Source of the DNA: Aquificaceae bacterium
Lineage (GTDB): Bacteria > Aquificota > Aquificia > Aquificales > Aquificaceae
NCBI GenBank assembly: GCA_027049085.1
Contig: JALTVH010000208.1
Coordinates: 1 to 12,523, forward strand
Length of the DNA stretch: 12,523 nt
Direction of reading: 5' to 3'
This document shows positions 1-6,692 of this stretch, one piece after another. Made by a program: the position numbers and the translations under genes. How positions within the stretch are numbered: position 1 is the first letter of the stretch; each line of letters starts with the position of its first letter. The notes beneath the pieces are model-generated. The model saw only the letters and a program-made list of their open reading frames with translations. It was not told where the DNA came from and ran no database searches.

Positions 1-390
1 GGTGAAGAGGTAGTTGTTATTGGTATCGGGTACACCGTTTATCAGGCTCTCAAGTCAGCTGAGGACCTTTACAGAGAAGGTATCAGGATTGGAGTTGTTA
101 ATGGCAGGTTCGCAAAGCCAATTGATGAGGAGCTGATGGATAAAATCATTGGACGGTATGAGGTTATTGTAACTGTTGAGGACAATACTGTTGTCGGGGG
201 ATTTGGTTCTGCAGTTCTTGAGTGGCTTGCCAGGAAAGGGGTAACAAAGAAAGTAATCAACCTTGGTGTTCCCGACATGTTTATTGAGCATGGTAACCAG
301 AAGATCCTGAGGAATAAGGTCGGAGTTGATTCAGAGGGCATAACAGAAACTGTTAGGGAGCTGGTTTTGAGAAAAACATTAGATTATTAG
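1..390 (+). CDS. dxs: 1-deoxy-D-xylulose-5-phosphate synthase, C-terminal fragment
   Basis: This is the last 129 residues of DXS; the rest lies upstream of the window. DXS is a cytoplasmic thiamine-diphosphate enzyme that condenses pyruvate with glyceraldehyde-3-phosphate, the first step of the MEP isoprenoid pathway. Reading frame 1 is open from the first base to the TAG at 388-390. What is visible is the transketolase C-terminal domain in the DXS form: a GEEVVVIGIG opening, then VVNGRFAKPIDEEL, VTVEDNTVVGGFGSAVLE, and the LGVPDMFIEHG stretch followed by a short tail. The FIEHG and GGFGSAVLE motifs separate DXS from transketolase and pyruvate dehydrogenase E1 beta. The thiamine-binding and catalytic His regions are outside the window and cannot be checked. 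No strong terminator follows it, only an AT-rich palindrome. Confidence 0.95.
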   Translation, partial: GEEVVVIGIGYTVYQALKSAEDLYREGIRIGVVNGRFAKPIDEELMDKIIGRYEVIVTVEDNTVVGGFGSAVLEWLARKGVTKKVINLGVPDMFIEHGNQKILRNKVGVDSEGITETVRELVLRKTLDY

Positions 391-404
391 AATATTTTTA
401 AGAA

Positions 405-418
405 TTATAGGGCTATAA
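405..418. repeat. short AT-rich palindrome after dxs
   Basis: TTATAG and CTATAA form a perfect 6-bp inverted repeat around GG, 15 bp after the dxs stop codon. It is too weak and lacks a following T-run, so it is unlikely to be an intrinsic terminator. It could be a small operator-like site or chance in AT-rich DNA. Confidence 0.25.
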
Positions 419-428
419 AGGATAAAAT

Positions 429-457
429 TTGAAAATACCTTTTTCTAATTGTATTAA
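429..457 (+). promoter_or_regulatory. candidate sigma-70 type promoter for the 178-residue gene
   Basis: TTGAAA at 429-434 (5 of 6 to the -35 consensus) and TATTAA at 452-457 (4 of 6 to the -10 consensus) are 17 bp apart, the optimal spacing. A start near 464 would leave a leader of about a dozen bases that still contains the AGGGG ribosome binding site at 465-469. This suggests the downstream gene need not depend on dxs read-through. AT-rich DNA gives such matches by chance, so this stays tentative. Confidence 0.4.
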
Positions 458-477
458 TAACCACAGGGGCGGTTCAG

Positions 478-1014
478 ATGGAAAATGTTGAAGAATTCAC
501 CTTAAACATTAACAAGTTTATGGCAAATATTGAATCAGCTGACCCGGATACAATTAATGATCTTCGGAGATGGTTAGGAAGAAATGAAAAAAGGTTTATG
601 TGCATCCTCGAGTATCACTTTTCTTTTGATGAATATTCTCATTTAGTAGAGGATTGTGAGAAAGACAGATGTATGGTCAACTGGATTAAAGTCTACAAAT
701 ATATAAATATTCTTGGAATTCAACTCAACATGACCGTCTATCCTGTAATTCTTTGGGATATACCTCTCGGTGGGTCACATCAAATCCTTTATAACGCCCA
801 ATTTAGATACAAAAAGGGCTGGATATCCAAGAAGGAGACGATCTCCCTCAACGGAATGCCTGCTGACGAGTTTATAAAAATGAAGTTTCCAAGGGAGGGA
901 GATTTCATTTACGATAAACTCCATAATGAGGTTATTAAACTTGCGGACTATATCATTAGCACTATGTTTTCAAACATAATGAAGTGTGAAGGGGTTCATG
1001 AGATCATGGTTTAA
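478..1014 (+). CDS. uncharacterised 178-residue protein
   Basis: I do not recognise this protein. It starts at ATG 478 behind AGGGG at 465-469 (8-base spacing) and ends at TAA 1012-1014. There is no signal peptide or membrane segment, so it is probably cytoplasmic. The N-terminal third is acidic and helix-like. The middle (about residues 60-115) is rich in Cys, Trp and Tyr, including a CEKDRC pair at about residues 61-66. The C-terminal part alternates basic and aromatic residues and ends in a helix-like stretch with IKLADYII. The four cysteines do not form a standard zinc motif. G+C is about 36% by my hand count, below lpd (about 54% over two counted lines), but adjacent trmB is also AT-rich in places, so this is not firm evidence of transfer. 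It follows dxs by 87 bp with a promoter-like sequence and overlaps convergent trmB by 11 bp. That it is a real gene is supported by its good start site, its length and the absence of a better alternative on either strand. Confidence 0.75.
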   Translation: MENVEEFTLNINKFMANIESADPDTINDLRRWLGRNEKRFMCILEYHFSFDEYSHLVEDCEKDRCMVNWIKVYKYINILGIQLNMTVYPVILWDIPLGGSHQILYNAQFRYKKGWISKKETISLNGMPADEFIKMKFPREGDFIYDKLHNEVIKLADYIISTMFSNIMKCEGVHEIMV

Positions 1015-1891
1015 AGATTCGCTCTGCAAGTATTTCAATAACGGACTGAATGTTTACAGTTCTTATAACCTCACTGTAGGGAGATATATCAATTAAATAA
1101 TCATTTCCTTTCTTCCTTATTTCAATGAAGAATTTTTGAACGAATCCCTCTTCGGAGAGAAGGCACTCAAGGAGGGCATGGTCTTGGTTTCCAATGATAT
1201 TCCCGGTTTTTAAAAAAACTTTTTCGTTCACTTTGAATTTTCTGTTAATTACTTCTTTTAGGACAGGTTTACGCGAAAATTTCTGCGGAAACAAGGAACT
1301 TACCTCCTTTACCGAAGTTTCCTTTTGCCTGGGCTTTTTAAGGCGAGTGAGAATTATCTCATAAATTTCCCTACCTCCTTCAAGGGCTTTCAGTGCGTAT
1401 TTAGTAACTGTATCAGGTTTGGTGATTCTTTTCAGGTCTGTTCCAAACAGGCCTGTTTGATGGGCTGACTCAAGAGTATACTGTGCGAAGGGAAAGTAAT
1501 CGGTCACAACCCTCACGTAACCCTCATGCTTAAGTTTTCTTGCAAACATTCTGAGATTTCTTGTAGAGGTCAGTCTCCTTTTGAAGTGCCTCTTCTTGAA
1601 CCATGGATCTGGAAAGTTCATATATATTCTTTCAACGGACTCTTCCCTCAGCAAAAAATGAAAACCCCAGTAAGCATCCATCTGGACAATAACAACGTTT
1701 TTTATGCCCTCTTTTTTGAGCCTTGATCTTGCCTTTTCTATGGAAATGCCTGATATCTCAAAGCCTACAATTTGCTTTTTTGGATATTCCTTTGCTACAT
1801 CAATTAGGAAATCTCCTTTACCAAAACCTATTTCAACAATTATTCCATCCAGTGGTAGTGGTTTTTCACAGGTTCTGTGGTTTAGAATCAT
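1004..1891 (-). CDS. trmB: tRNA (guanine-N7-)-methyltransferase with C-terminal extension
   Basis: TrmB methylates G46 in the variable loop of tRNAs using S-adenosylmethionine. The 295-residue product shows the class I methyltransferase motif VEIGFGKGDFL (residues 19-29), an acidic ribose-contact region around FEISG (44-48), and the family signature FPDPWFKKRHFKRRL (93-107), with the catalytic-region Asp at 95. The usual TKF-E-G region appears as TKYALKALEGG (163-173). The methyltransferase core ends near residue 187. About 105 further residues, basic then acidic and aromatic, follow. Such an extension is known in Aquifex TrmB, where it is linked to thermal stability, and is absent from the E. 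coli enzyme. The N-terminal part before motif I is only about 18 residues. The ATG overlaps the polX stop as ATGA, so translation is probably coupled. The 3' end overlaps the unknown convergent gene by 11 bp. Confidence 0.93.
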   Translation of the reverse strand: MILNHRTCEKPLPLDGIIVEIGFGKGDFLIDVAKEYPKKQIVGFEISGISIEKARSRLKKEGIKNVVIVQMDAYWGFHFLLREESVERIYMNFPDPWFKKRHFKRRLTSTRNLRMFARKLKHEGYVRVVTDYFPFAQYTLESAHQTGLFGTDLKRITKPDTVTKYALKALEGGREIYEIILTRLKKPRQKETSVKEVSSLFPQKFSRKPVLKEVINRKFKVNEKVFLKTGNIIGNQDHALLECLLSEEGFVQKFFIEIRKKGNDYLIDISPYSEVIRTVNIQSVIEILAERIFKP

Positions 1892-3630
1892 CTTTTTGTT
1901 AGGAGCTTTCTTTTGGTCGCTACGAATTTTCTTATACCTTCAATACTTTCCGTGTTAAGTATTACATCCTTTGTTGCCCACCCCCTCCTCGCTATTCCGA
2001 CGCCCAGCTTCATGTATTTCAAATGTAATACAGAATGGGCATCTGTAACTATCGCCATTTTCACACCCTTTTCTGTACAGAGTCTTATCCACTCTGGTGG
2101 GATATCCACCCTGTAGGTGTTGATCTCAAGGGCCGTTCCTGTTTCCTTTGCCTGTTCCATGATCTTGTGCATATCAAGGGGGTAGCCTTCTCTCTGTCCC
2201 GGGGATTTGCCGGAAGGATGGCCGATGAGGTTAACGTAGGGGCTCTCCATAGCCTTGAGTATCCTTTCCGTATTGTCCTGATTGAATCTTGAGTGAATTG
2301 AAGCCACCACAAAATCAAAGCCTTCAAGAAGGCTATCTGGCAGATCAAGACTTCCGTCAGGAAGGATGTCAACCTCACAGCCCTTAAGTATGTGAAAACC
2401 TCTGCTGTTATAAATTGAATTCAGATTATCAATTTCCTTCCACTGCTGTTCATACCTGGAAGGATCAAGGCCATTCGCCTGCCTCTGGCTCTGAGAATGG
2501 TCTCCTATCACTATGTACTGATAGCCCAGCTCGTAACAGGTTTTTACCATTTCTTCAAGGCTTGCGGCGCCGTCGCTCCAGTTTGTGTGCATGTGAAAGT
2601 CACCCTTTATATCGCTGTGATCAACGAGCTCAGGAAGTCTGTGTTCAATAGCCAGTTCTATCTCGCCCCAGTTTTCTCTTATTTCAGGAGGTGGACACTG
2701 CAAACCGATTGCCCCGTAAACTTCCTCTTCGGTTCTGCCAGCTATCATTACGTTATCTGATACTCTGAAGACACCGTACTCGTTCACCTTTAGACCTTTT
2801 TCCTTGGCTATGTCCCTTATACGGACGTTGTGTTCCTTTGATCCCGTGAAGTACTGAAGAGCTGCGCCCCAGCTTTCTGGTTCTACCGTTCTCAGATCCA
2901 CCTGTCTTCCGTTTTTGAGAATTATGCTTGACTTGGTTTCCCCTTTTGCCAGGACCCTCTCTATCTCTTCCCATTCGGTGAAATGATTGTGAACCTCCCC
3001 CCACCTTTCCTTGGGAGCACTTACAAGGATGTCTATATCTCCTATAGTTTCCTTGACCCGTCTTAGGCTCCCAGCGACGGAAATTTCCTCAAGGGAATCG
3101 CATTCATTCATGTACTCAAGGAGATCCTGTGCAATGGTGTAAGCTTCCACAAGGGGGATCCTCTCTCTGGCACTCTTCCACAGTTCCAAACCCTTTATTA
3201 TGTTCTGGACTTTCTTGGGTCCAAAGCCAGGGAGTATCTCTAAGGACCCATCCTGAAGGGCTCTCAGAAAATCTTCCTTGCTCCTGACCTTTAACTTGTC
3301 GTAAGCGATTCTGAGAGTTTTTGGACCTATGCCCGGAACATCCATCAGCTCTATCAGGTCCTCGGGAACTTTTTTTCTGAGCTCCTCATACTTTGAAACC
3401 TTCCCCGACTTCAGATACTCTTCTATCTTTTTCACCGTTGACTCCCCGATCCCTGGTAGCGCCTGGAGCTTTCCTGAACTGTACAGTTCTTCAATGTCTT
3501 CTGCAACCTCGCCTATAAGGTCTGCCACCCTGCGGTAAGTGTTTATTCGGAATTTGCTGTCTCCGAGAAATTCAAGGATATCCGCCATCCTTTCAAAGAT
3601 CTTCGCCAGTTCTCTGTTTTTCTTGTGCAT
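1888..3630 (-). CDS. polX: bacterial PolX: family X DNA polymerase with PHP 3'-5' exonuclease domain
   Basis: PolX fills short gaps in base-excision repair and proofreads with a metal-dependent PHP domain. Counting from the ATG at 3628-3630 (580 residues, close to the 570-575 of Bacillus and Thermus PolX), three helix-hairpin-helix loops are visible: PGIGES near 59, PGIGPK near 99 and PGFGPK near 134. The X-family palm has GS at 187-188, the GDIDILV metal pair Asp198/Asp200 and a third Asp at 245 (RQVDLR). PHP motifs are complete: HMH at 346-348, GDHS at 376-379, CEVD at 418-421, His446, GHP at 470-472 and TDAH at 529-532. Both activities therefore look intact. The frame extends upstream to a TTG at 3667-3669 (593 residues), but family proteins start near this ATG, and the TTG would leave only 12 bp to divergent lpd. 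The AGGG before the ATG is very close to it, so the start remains slightly uncertain. trmB follows by a 4-base overlap. Confidence 0.95.
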   Translation of the reverse strand: MHKKNRELAKIFERMADILEFLGDSKFRINTYRRVADLIGEVAEDIEELYSSGKLQALPGIGESTVKKIEEYLKSGKVSKYEELRKKVPEDLIELMDVPGIGPKTLRIAYDKLKVRSKEDFLRALQDGSLEILPGFGPKKVQNIIKGLELWKSARERIPLVEAYTIAQDLLEYMNECDSLEEISVAGSLRRVKETIGDIDILVSAPKERWGEVHNHFTEWEEIERVLAKGETKSSIILKNGRQVDLRTVEPESWGAALQYFTGSKEHNVRIRDIAKEKGLKVNEYGVFRVSDNVMIAGRTEEEVYGAIGLQCPPPEIRENWGEIELAIEHRLPELVDHSDIKGDFHMHTNWSDGAASLEEMVKTCYELGYQYIVIGDHSQSQRQANGLDPSRYEQQWKEIDNLNSIYNSRGFHILKGCEVDILPDGSLDLPDSLLEGFDFVVASIHSRFNQDNTERILKAMESPYVNLIGHPSGKSPGQREGYPLDMHKIMEQAKETGTALEINTYRVDIPPEWIRLCTEKGVKMAIVTDAHSVLHLKYMKLGVGIARRGWATKDVILNTESIEGIRKFVATKRKLLTKR

Positions 3631-3681
3631 TACCCTATTAAAATTAGCTAATATTTTTACCTTCTTCAATGGAGGTTCCAG
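3631..3681. promoter_or_regulatory. divergent polX / lpd promoter region
   Basis: These 51 AT-rich bases separate the divergent polX and lpd start codons and must carry both promoters unless these lie within the genes. For polX, TTGAAG and TAATTT are 17 bases apart on the minus strand, with a better -10 match (TTTAAT) just downstream. For lpd, TAATAT at 3649-3654 is a possible -10 without a clear -35. The lpd ribosome binding site GGAGGT is at 3671-3676. Confidence 0.4.
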
Positions 3682-5082
3682 ATGGCATTAGAGGCAGATC
3701 TTGTCATAATAGGTGCCGGAAGCGGTGGATACGAGGCGGGGCTCTATGCTTACAGAAGAGGGCTTAAGACAGTCCTGGTTGAGCTGTCCCCGGAAACAGT
3801 CGGGGGAAACTGCCTGAATAAGGGATGCATACCTTCCAAATTTATGAGGTACGGAGCTCATCTCCTTGAAAGGTTCAGCCTAATGGAAAGGTGGGGAATT
3901 ATCCCCGGTGAACCTTCGCTCAGTTATGAATCCTTAAAGAAACACAGAGATGAGGTTGTGGTGACGATACGAGAAAACTTCAAGAAGTTTGCAGGCCAGA
4001 TAGACCTGCCGATCCTTTACGGCAAAGGTGTTGTCGAAGACAGGAATACCGTATTTGTTGAGGGTTTAGGTGAGAGGATAAGAACAAAGTTCATCCTCCT
4101 TGCAACGGGTTCAAAGCCTTCAGGTGCAGGAGATTTGGTTCCCGACGGAAAGAGAGTCCTTGACACTGACCAGGTCTGGGACATTGAAGACTTTCCCAAA
4201 AAGGTTCTGATAGTTGGCGGAGGGGCTGTTGGCGTTGAGTTTGCCTACATTCTCAGAGCTTACGGAAGTGAAGTAGTTCTCGTTGAGCTTAAAAGGAGGA
4301 TCCTTCCCGTTGATGACATTCCCGAGGATTCTGCGAGATACCTTGGAAGAAAGCTTAAAAAGATCGGTGTTGACATTCGCACTAAGACTTCCGTTGAGAG
4401 ATGGGAGAGCACCCCTTCTGGGGTAAAGGCCTATTTGTCCGACGGCACTGAAGTTGAGGCAGATTTCATTCTCCTTGCAGTTGGGAGACGGCCGAATACA
4501 CAGGGAATGGGTCTTGAGGATGTGGGTGTTGAACTTGACGAAAGGGGTTTTGTTAGGGTTAACGAGTATTCCCAGACATCGGTTTCCAATATCTACGCCT
4601 GCGGAGATATAACCTCACCCCTGATGCTTGCCCACAAGGCAATGTACGAGGGAAAGATAGCGGTAAACCACATGATCGGCGGGAATCAGTGGAAGAGGGA
4701 TGAGAGGATTATTCCCAAAATAATTTACTCTGCCTTTGAGGTAGCAAGCGTTGGGCTGACAGAGGAAGAGGCGGAGGATGATGGATACGAGGTTAAGGTG
4801 GGAGTGACTTCCTTTGTTCCCAATCCCAAAGCTATGGACGATGGGGAAAATGAAGGCTTCGTTAGAATTGTATCTGACGAGGAGAGTGGAGAGATCCTCG
4901 GGTGCCACATAGTTGGACCCCATGCAGGGGAGCTGATCCATCAGGTTATCCACATGATGAGGGCTGGTCTTGATGTTGAGTTTGCATCAAAAAGTATGTA
5001 CTCGCACCCATCTCTTTCTGAAGCAATAGGTCAAAGTGCATCAGAGATCTTTTATGGACCGATTTCCTGGGTTAAAAAGTAA
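3682..5082 (+). CDS. lpd: dihydrolipoamide dehydrogenase (E3) family flavoprotein
   Basis: The 466-residue protein has all parts of a class I disulfide oxidoreductase of the E3 type. The FAD-binding GAGSGG is at residues 11-16. The redox disulfide is in GGNCLNKGCIPSK (Cys44 and Cys49). The NAD-binding GGGAVG is at 179-184 and is followed by an acidic strand end (VLVE), which favours NAD over NADP. A second FAD motif (YACGDI) comes next. The C-terminal dimer-interface HPSLSE (His442 and Glu447) supplies the catalytic base pair. The CxxxxC spacing and the HPxxSE ending favour lipoamide dehydrogenase over glutathione or mercuric reductase. Its usual role is re-oxidising the lipoyl arm of 2-oxoacid dehydrogenases or the glycine cleavage system, but no such partner is nearby, so the substrate system is open. 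Asn replaces the more common Thr in GG(T)C. The start has a strong GGAGGT five bases upstream. The gene stands alone on the plus strand and ends 3 bp from convergent moeB. Confidence 0.92.
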   Translation: MALEADLVIIGAGSGGYEAGLYAYRRGLKTVLVELSPETVGGNCLNKGCIPSKFMRYGAHLLERFSLMERWGIIPGEPSLSYESLKKHRDEVVVTIRENFKKFAGQIDLPILYGKGVVEDRNTVFVEGLGERIRTKFILLATGSKPSGAGDLVPDGKRVLDTDQVWDIEDFPKKVLIVGGGAVGVEFAYILRAYGSEVVLVELKRRILPVDDIPEDSARYLGRKLKKIGVDIRTKTSVERWESTPSGVKAYLSDGTEVEADFILLAVGRRPNTQGMGLEDVGVELDERGFVRVNEYSQTSVSNIYACGDITSPLMLAHKAMYEGKIAVNHMIGGNQWKRDERIIPKIIYSAFEVASVGLTEEEAEDDGYEVKVGVTSFVPNPKAMDDGENEGFVRIVSDEESGEILGCHIVGPHAGELIHQVIHMMRAGLDVEFASKSMYSHPSLSEAIGQSASEIFYGPISWVKK

Positions 5083-5085
5083 TAA

Positions 5086-5901
5086 TCAGAACCTCACCTC
5101 GCAGGTGTGGTCGTACTCAATGAGCTCTTTGATCTTTGGTTCCTTTCCGCAGAGGGGACACTCTGGGTCTTTCCTGAGCTTGACCTTTCTGAAGTCCATA
5201 GAGAGGGCATCCATTATGAGGAGCTTTCCTATGAGTGGTTCACCTATTTCTAAGAGGACCTTGATGGCTTCCGTTGCCTGAATGCATCCCATGATCCCGC
5301 CTATTGAGCCCAGGATTCCTGCCTCCTGACAGGATGGAACAAGTCCTGGAGGTGGAGGTTCAGGGAAGAGGCACCTGTAGCAGGGCGAGTTTTCCTTATC
5401 CCTGAAGTCAAAAACGGTACACTGACCTTCAAATCTCAGCATAGCTGCTGAAACAAGAGGCTTTCCTGCAAAGTAGCAGGCGTCGTTTATGAGAAACCTT
5501 GTGGGAAAGTTGTCAGTCCCGTCCAAAATGACGTCGTAATCCCTGATGAGGTCATAGATATTATCCTTGTTGACCATTGTATTGTATGTAACGATTTCAA
5601 CATCGGGATTAAGAGCGGTGAGGGTCCTCTTGGCAGACTCAACCTTTGGAACACCTACCCTGTCGGTTGTGTGGAGTATCTGTCTCTGGAGGTTAGAAAA
5701 GTCAACCGCATCATAGTCTACTATGCCAACCTTTCCGACACCCGCTGCAACAAGGTAATAAAGGGCGGGCGAACCCAGACCTCCAGCGCCTATAACGAGC
5801 ACACTTGAGGACAGGAGCTTCTCCTGACCCTTTCCTCCTACTTCAGGCAGAATGATGTGACGTGCATACCTCTTGATCTGTTCCTCGGTAAACTGAAACA
5901 T
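5086..5901 (-). CDS. MoeB/ThiF/HesA family adenylyltransferase (E1-like)
   Basis: This 271-residue protein adenylates the C-terminal glycine of a ubiquitin-like sulfur carrier such as MoaD (molybdopterin) or ThiS (thiamine). Visible are the N-terminal RYARHIIL with the ATP-contacting Arg14, the nucleotide loop GAGGLG at 39-44, DFSNLQRQ at 68-75, the DGTDNF loop with catalytic-type Asp130, and the zinc tetrad Cys174/Cys177 (CYRC) and Cys248/Cys251 (CPLC). PSCQEAG carries Cys191, at the position of the thiol that in ThiF takes part in the sulfur transfer step. There is no rhodanese domain. No moaD, moaE, thiS or thiG is present, so MoeB and ThiF cannot be told apart and no symbol is given. The frame is open upstream to a TTG at 5935-5937, overlapping the previous stop as TTGA. 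That would add 12 hydrophobic residues not typical of the family, so I chose the ATG at 5899-5901 although it lacks a clear ribosome binding site. It is the last gene of the minus-strand block. Confidence 0.9.
   Translation of the reverse strand: MFQFTEEQIKRYARHIILPEVGGKGQEKLLSSSVLVIGAGGLGSPALYYLVAAGVGKVGIVDYDAVDFSNLQRQILHTTDRVGVPKVESAKRTLTALNPDVEIVTYNTMVNKDNIYDLIRDYDVILDGTDNFPTRFLINDACYFAGKPLVSAAMLRFEGQCTVFDFRDKENSPCYRCLFPEPPPPGLVPSCQEAGILGSIGGIMGCIQATEAIKVLLEIGEPLIGKLLIMDALSMDFRKVKLRKDPECPLCGKEPKIKELIEYDHTCEVRF
5095..5107. repeat. inverted repeat at the moeB/lpd convergent junction
   Basis: CACCT (5095-5099) and AGGTG (5103-5107) form a perfect 5-bp stem with a 3-base loop inside the last codons of moeB, 12 bp beyond the lpd stop. 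It could help end transcription from either side. It has no adjacent T-run; on the minus strand a run of five T appears about 15 bases later. A terminator role is therefore only possible. Confidence 0.25.
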
Positions 5902-5933
5902 GAATATAAAATATAGACCGGCTAATGTGAGGG

Positions 5934-6692
5934 TCAAAGACCTTTTAGTTTCATATACCTCTTTTTCAATCTCCTCAAAACCTTTGGATCCCCCCTCAGG
6001 GAACTGATATAAGCCTTTGCGCTCCCGATATTGAATTTAACTTCCAGCTTCACGGGAATAAGAGTTAGCTTGTCAACCCAGATATACCAGTTACCAATTG
6101 GCTTGAGGGTTCCCTTAGTATCGATTTCGGGAATTAGAACAACCTTCCAGGTGCTGTACCTCACACCTTCAATCTCGATACTTTCATCACGGAGCGTCCT
6201 GTATCTTATGTTCTGGAGCTTCTCATCGTAAAAGATCTGGATGTATTCTTCATTTATTGTTGGAGTGCTGAGGTAAACGATCAGGGAGGCGGAGAATGGG
6301 TCGTACAGAAAGACCGAGGACTTGAAGAAACCCTGTGTGATCTCTTCTCTCTCTTCGTCGCCCTTGAACTTTATTATGCTGTATTCAACACCGTTCTTCC
6401 TAAAGTGGTAGTGATGATCCCTTTCAAAACCTCCTTCCCTCTGAAATAGCTCAAAGTATACTGGTTTAAGGTCAATTAGCTCTGCGGTTCCCCAGTTATG
6501 GACGTTTCTAAAGAGTTTTCCTAAAACTATAGTTTTTACCCATGAACTTATGGTCAGCTCATTTTTTTTGTTCTTGAACTTAACACAGCTTTCAGCAACG
6601 GGAACGAAGATTATGTAAATCCTGTAGCAGGCTTCAAGATACCCTCCAAAGGATATGGAAATAAAGAAGAGGGCGATGGGAATAATTTTCAT
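5934..6692 (-). CDS. DUF3108-like secreted/periplasmic protein
   Basis: The 252-residue protein begins with a short basic start and a hydrophobic segment (residues 3-16), which looks like a signal peptide. A cleavage near LEA-C at residues 18-22 is possible, and a lipoprotein reading is conceivable but the Glu before Ala is atypical. The body is mostly beta-strand-like. SVFLYDPFSASLIVYLS and later IGNWYIWVDKLTLIPVKLE plus FNIGSAKAYISSL resemble the DPxSA and 'W.. D..rlPvk.e....G.a.a.l' features of DUF3108 proteins, periplasmic proteins of unknown function with a LolA/VioE-like fold. This is family recognition by eye, not a search. The C-terminus is very basic (RRLKKRYMKLK). Its ATG overlaps the pilB stop (ATGA), so the two are translationally coupled, which hints at an envelope or pilus-related role. 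The molecular function is unknown. Confidence 0.8.
   Translation of the reverse strand: MKIIPIALFFISISFGGYLEACYRIYIIFVPVAESCVKFKNKKNELTISSWVKTIVLGKLFRNVHNWGTAELIDLKPVYFELFQREGGFERDHHYHFRKNGVEYSIIKFKGDEEREEITQGFFKSSVFLYDPFSASLIVYLSTPTINEEYIQIFYDEKLQNIRYRTLRDESIEIEGVRYSTWKVVLIPEIDTKGTLKPIGNWYIWVDKLTLIPVKLEVKFNIGSAKAYISSLRGDPKVLRRLKKRYMKLKGL

Noticed and set aside
419..445. Possible dxs terminator from AGGATA...TACCT followed by T-run
   Set aside because: The arms do not pair beyond three bases, so no stable stem forms.
478..1014. Horizontal transfer of the unknown gene, based on low G+C
   Set aside because: Adjacent trmB is similarly AT-rich in places, and there are no mobile-element traces, repeats or tRNA at the edges.
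3631..3669. Upstream TTG start for polX adding 13 residues
   Set aside because: Family proteins begin near the ATG at 3630, and the TTG would leave only 12 bp before divergent lpd. The stretch looks like promoter sequence.
4615..4953. 112-codon minus-strand open frame inside lpd
   Set aside because: Antisense to the conserved C-terminal domain of lpd. No homology recognised and no ribosome binding site.
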